DNA from: Chloroflexota bacterium | GTDB lineage: Bacteria; Chloroflexota; Chloroflexia; Thermomicrobiales; UBA6265 | Assembly: GCA_019348515.1 (NCBI GenBank) | Contig: JAHWJF010000141.1 | Coordinates: 1-7,972, forward strand | DNA: 7,972 nucleotides | Direction of reading: 5' to 3' | Shown here: positions 6,000 to 7,972 of the stretch, in pieces | Layout of the letters: every line of letters starts with the position of its first letter | Numbering within the stretch: the stretch's first letter is position 1 | Notes under the pieces: generated by a model | The model's database searches: none | What the model was told of the DNA's origin: nothing | Seen by the model: only the letters and a program-made list of their open reading frames with translations | Position numbers and translations under genes: made by a program

Positions 6000-6842
6000 T
6001 CATGGCGCGTCGGCCCGGACTAAGGCAACTGGCGTGGCCGCCTGTCGCAAGAGCTTCTCGGCGACATTCCCGATCTGCCAGCGACGTGCCGCGCCCTGGC
6101 CGTGTGTCGTAAGGATCAGGAGATCACCCTGCCCCAGAGTAGCCATCACCTCGAGCGCGGCCGGTCCGGAGCGGACTTCTGACGATGTCACGATACCGCC
6201 CGCCCGCAGCGAGTCAGCCAACTGCTCCAGATAGGCGCCGGCTGCCTCGGAAGGGGTCCCGAATTCCGTCTGGAACACACCGCATGACCGGATCTCCGTG
6301 TCCGACTCCGTACCCGAAGTGGTGGAATCGTCAACGGTGACCAGGTGGACTGACACGTCCAGCATCCCCGCCAGATGTGTCGCTAGGGCCAGGGCGCGTT
6401 CGGCGGCGGGAGAGCCGTCGAGCGGAACAACGAGACGCCGCACCGACTCCGTGGTGACCGGGTGACTCCCTCCCCGCAGGAGCAACGTCGGCGCCGGAGC
6501 GTGCCTGGCAACACGGTCGGCGACGCTGCCGAACAGAAGCCGGCCGCCGCCCCCGGTCCCCTGGGTGCACATCACGATCAGATCGGCGTCGGCCGCGTCG
6601 GCGACAATCCCTTCAGCGGGGTCGCCGAACGCGACTCGTGTCTCGATCTCGCACCCTGGCAACCGCAAACGCGCCGCGACATCCTCGAGGTACCGCGCCG
6701 CCGCATCGGCGTCGGGGTTCTCCCGCGAGCAAATCTGGAGCAACCGGATGCGCTCCGAGGGGAGCGTCTGCGCCCAACTAAGGGCGGTTTCGCCACGTGC
6801 AGAGCCGTCGAGTGGAACCAGGACGCAGGTGAGCCGGGTCAC
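6000..6842 (-). CDS. universal stress protein with two Usp domains (second of pair)
   Basis: This 280-residue cytoplasmic protein carries two Usp (UspA-fold) domains. Domain 1 (about 1-125) begins with CVLVPLDGS (6-14, D12) and ends with an ATP-loop-like GTGGGGRLLFGS (95-106). Domain 2 (about 135-280) begins RLVVPLDGS (136-144, D142) and ends with THGQGAARRWQIGN (246-259) and VAEKLL. The family's ATP motif is G-x2-G-x9-G-(S/T). Domain 1 has Cys (C92) at the first glycine and domain 2 has Thr (T245) there plus Asn for the last Ser/Thr, so binding may be altered. The frame is open 65 codons further upstream, but that part only overlaps the preceding gene. The GTG at 6842-6840 overlaps the upstream TGA as GTGA, which argues for translational coupling. 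The two products look like paralogues. USP proteins generally aid survival under stress or starvation; no specific target is visible. Confidence 0.9.
   Translation of the reverse strand: MTRLTCVLVPLDGSARGETALSWAQTLPSERIRLLQICSRENPDADAAARYLEDVAARLRLPGCEIETRVAFGDPAEGIVADAADADLIVMCTQGTGGGGRLLFGSVADRVARHAPAPTLLLRGGSHPVTTESVRRLVVPLDGSPAAERALALATHLAGMLDVSVHLVTVDDSTTSGTESDTEIRSCGVFQTEFGTPSEAAGAYLEQLADSLRAGGIVTSSEVRSGPAALEVMATLGQGDLLILTTHGQGAARRWQIGNVAEKLLRQAATPVALVRADAP
6839..6842 (-). promoter_or_regulatory. GTGA start/stop overlap coupling the two stress-protein genes
   Basis: On the minus strand the GTG start of the downstream gene (6842-6840) shares bases with the TGA stop of the upstream gene (6841-6839). 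Only a weak GGGA lies ahead of the GTG, so translation probably depends on ribosomes finishing the upstream gene. Confidence 0.85.
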
Positions 6843-7789
6843 GCTGTCCCGCTTTGTTCGCCTGGGGCCGTGCGCAGCAGGATGACAGGTACGCGAGACT
6901 CCCGCACCAGCTTCTCGGCAACGCTCCCGAGCATCCAACGCGACCCATTCTGCCCATGTGAGGTGATTACCAGCACATCCCGCGGTACGCAGGCGTCGAT
7001 GATGGCCGGGGCGGCCGGTCCGGCGAGCACCTGCCACGAGGCTGGAAGCCCATGACGCAGGAAATTGGCCACAGCGACCTCGACACGGCCCCGGGCCAGG
7101 TTGAGCGTGTCTGCCTGCGCCTCTTCACGCAGGTGGGGATCGATCGCGGCTGCCACACTGGCCGGGAGCGTACTCTCCTCATCCTCGACGACGGCGACGA
7201 CGTGGACGTGCGCCGAGAGTCGCCGCGCGAGATCCTGGGCCAGCGGCAATACCCGGGCGCATCGCTCGGAGCCGTCGTGCGCAACCACGAGACGGGCGAT
7301 CAAATCCGGGCTACCGGTCGTGCCATTGGGCTGGACCACCATCAACGGAACCGGAGACATCCGTGCTACCCGGCCGACCACGCTGCCGAAACCACCCGGC
7401 CCCGTGGCACTTACTCCCTGGGTCGAAAGGAGAATTCCGTGCGCTCTGCTCCGGATCGCGACCTCAACGATCCGCTCTGATGGATCACCGGTCTCGACCA
7501 TCTGACTCACCTGAAGGGACGAGTCGAGGGAGGACAGGCACGCCGCGGCGCGGTCGAGGTCGGCGCGAGCGGCCGCTGCCGCAACCTGCCGCACCTCGTC
7601 TGCCGAGAGCATCACTTCGCCCATCGGACTGCTCACCGAATGCGCCTCAGGGACAACCTGGAGCAGGATCACTTCCCGCCCACCGTCCGCAAGGAGCGGC
7701 AGATATGGGAAGACTGCCTCGGCGTGCCCGGACCCATCGAAGGGGACAAGCACGGGCGATCCGATCGTCACGTCACCCGGGGCGTTCAT
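6839..7789 (-). CDS. universal stress protein with two Usp domains (first of pair)
   Basis: This 316-residue cytoplasmic protein also has two Usp domains. Domain 1 (about 10-153) starts PVLVPFDGS (12-20, D18); its loop runs G125 to GS at 135-136, followed by VVGRVARMSPVPLMVV, and the first motif glycine is replaced by Ser (S122). Domain 2 (about 165-306) starts RLVVAHDGS (166-174, D172) and ends SHGQNGSRWMLGSVAEKL (277-294), where the stretch between the last two motif glycines is eight residues instead of nine. Domain 2 closely resembles domain 2 of the downstream protein (shared GPAA, HGQ and VAEKL segments), pointing to gene duplication. The ATG at 7789 is chosen because GGGAG lies seven bases ahead of it and the fold starts soon after. 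The frame is open to an ATG at 7858, but those 23 residues look non-conserved and lack a ribosome binding site. A C-terminal tail (307-316) follows the domain. Confidence 0.9.
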   Translation of the reverse strand: MNAPGDVTIGSPVLVPFDGSGHAEAVFPYLPLLADGGREVILLQVVPEAHSVSSPMGEVMLSADEVRQVAAAAARADLDRAAACLSSLDSSLQVSQMVETGDPSERIVEVAIRSRAHGILLSTQGVSATGPGGFGSVVGRVARMSPVPLMVVQPNGTTGSPDLIARLVVAHDGSERCARVLPLAQDLARRLSAHVHVVAVVEDEESTLPASVAAAIDPHLREEAQADTLNLARGRVEVAVANFLRHGLPASWQVLAGPAAPAIIDACVPRDVLVITSHGQNGSRWMLGSVAEKLVRESRVPVILLRTAPGEQSGTA

Positions 7790-7796
7790 TCGGCTT

Positions 7797-7801
7797 CTCC
7801 C
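7797..7801 (-). promoter_or_regulatory. ribosome binding site for the first stress-protein gene
   Basis: On the minus strand GGGAG lies seven bases before the ATG at 7787-7789. This decides between that start and the in-frame ATGs at 7831 and 7858, which have no comparable site. Confidence 0.7.
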
Positions 7802-7884
7802 AACAAGGTCTACGATCGATGTTCTAAGCATAGGCCGTGTCTGCCAGTTGCGTCCCAAGACATGCCCAATTGAGGCAACGAGAA

Positions 7885-7972
7885 TTAGCGGTCGATCTGC
7901 AAATCGGGACGGTCCTCAGCCCACAGCTCCAGGGTGACTTGTTCACCGGTCACGCCCGCCCAGACAACCACC
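7885..7972 (-). CDS. C-terminal 28 codons of an unrecognised gene (partial)
   Basis: A minus-strand frame enters from the right edge and ends at a TAA (7887-7885). Its last residues include GEQVTLELWAEDRPDLQIDR. Most codons end in G or C, and the composition (acidic, alternating hydrophobic residues, two Trp) looks like real protein, not shadow sequence. The gene is cut by the window, so it cannot be identified. About 95 bp separate its stop from the first stress-protein ATG, so it could belong to the same transcript. I found no confident promoter in that gap. Confidence 0.55.
   Translation of the reverse strand, partial: VVVWAGVTGEQVTLELWAEDRPDLQIDR

Noticed and set aside
5180..6112. A 310-codon plus-strand open frame opposite the propeller gene
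   Set aside because: Its product is an Arg/Ser/Pro-rich composition typical of an antisense shadow in GC-rich DNA, while the minus strand has a signal peptide and clear domains.
6843..7037. A 65-codon upstream extension of the second stress-protein gene
   Set aside because: It overlaps the end of the upstream gene in another frame and precedes the Usp fold; the GTGA overlap start fits better.
7790..7858. A 23-residue N-terminal extension of the first stress-protein gene
   Set aside because: The ATGs at 7858 and 7831 lack a ribosome binding site, whereas the ATG at 7789 has GGGAG at good spacing just before the fold.
7790..7884. A promoter for the stress-protein pair
   Set aside because: TATGCT-like and TTGGGA-like hexamers occur on the minus strand, but their spacing (20 bases) and match are too poor to call.

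Overview
The window is GC-rich bacterial chromosome with tightly packed genes and strong GC preference at third codon positions. Gene content (tandem double-domain universal stress proteins, a small DUF6582-like protein, a GH1 glycosidase, a secreted PQQ-type propeller, a lone Aas-type acyl-activating enzyme) would fit Chloroflexota (for example the Thermomicrobia side) or a high-GC actinobacterium. I lean to Chloroflexota, but there is no rRNA or other phylogenetic marker here, so this is only an impression. I found no tRNA, rRNA, CRISPR array, transposase or phage gene.

Layout. The left edge (1-274) holds at most the last few codons of a gene entering from outside, a perfect 14-bp GC-rich hairpin at 91-126 that looks like a terminator, and the leader of a small plus-strand gene. 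That gene (275-526, GTG start, near-perfect Shine-Dalgarno) encodes an 83-residue DUF6582-like protein. It converges, with 11 bp between stop codons, on a minus-strand GH1 beta-glycosidase gene (538-1887). A 416-bp non-coding gap (1888-2303) with short repeats and hairpins follows.

Everything from 2304 to the right edge is on the minus strand. In order of transcription from right to left: the C-terminal 28 codons of an unrecognised gene (7885-7972), two double-domain universal stress protein genes overlapping by a GTGA (6839-7789 and 6000-6842), a secreted protein with an NTF2-like domain followed by a PQQ-type beta-propeller (3979-5886), and a stand-alone acyl-activating enzyme closest in motif pattern to the synthetase half of Aas (2304-3929). 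The two stress-protein genes are almost certainly translationally coupled. The propeller and ligase genes are 49 bp apart and probably co-transcribed. A bulged hairpin at 5939-5974 lies between the two pairs. The GH1 gene is probably its own unit.

Functionally this reads as a stress and envelope/lipid maintenance neighbourhood next to a sugar-hydrolysis gene, not an obvious pathway. I see no clear case for a new multi-gene system. The points most worth checking are the propeller plus Aas-like ligase pair, the partly degenerate nucleotide-binding loops of the paired stress proteins, and the possibly repetitive 416-bp intergenic segment.
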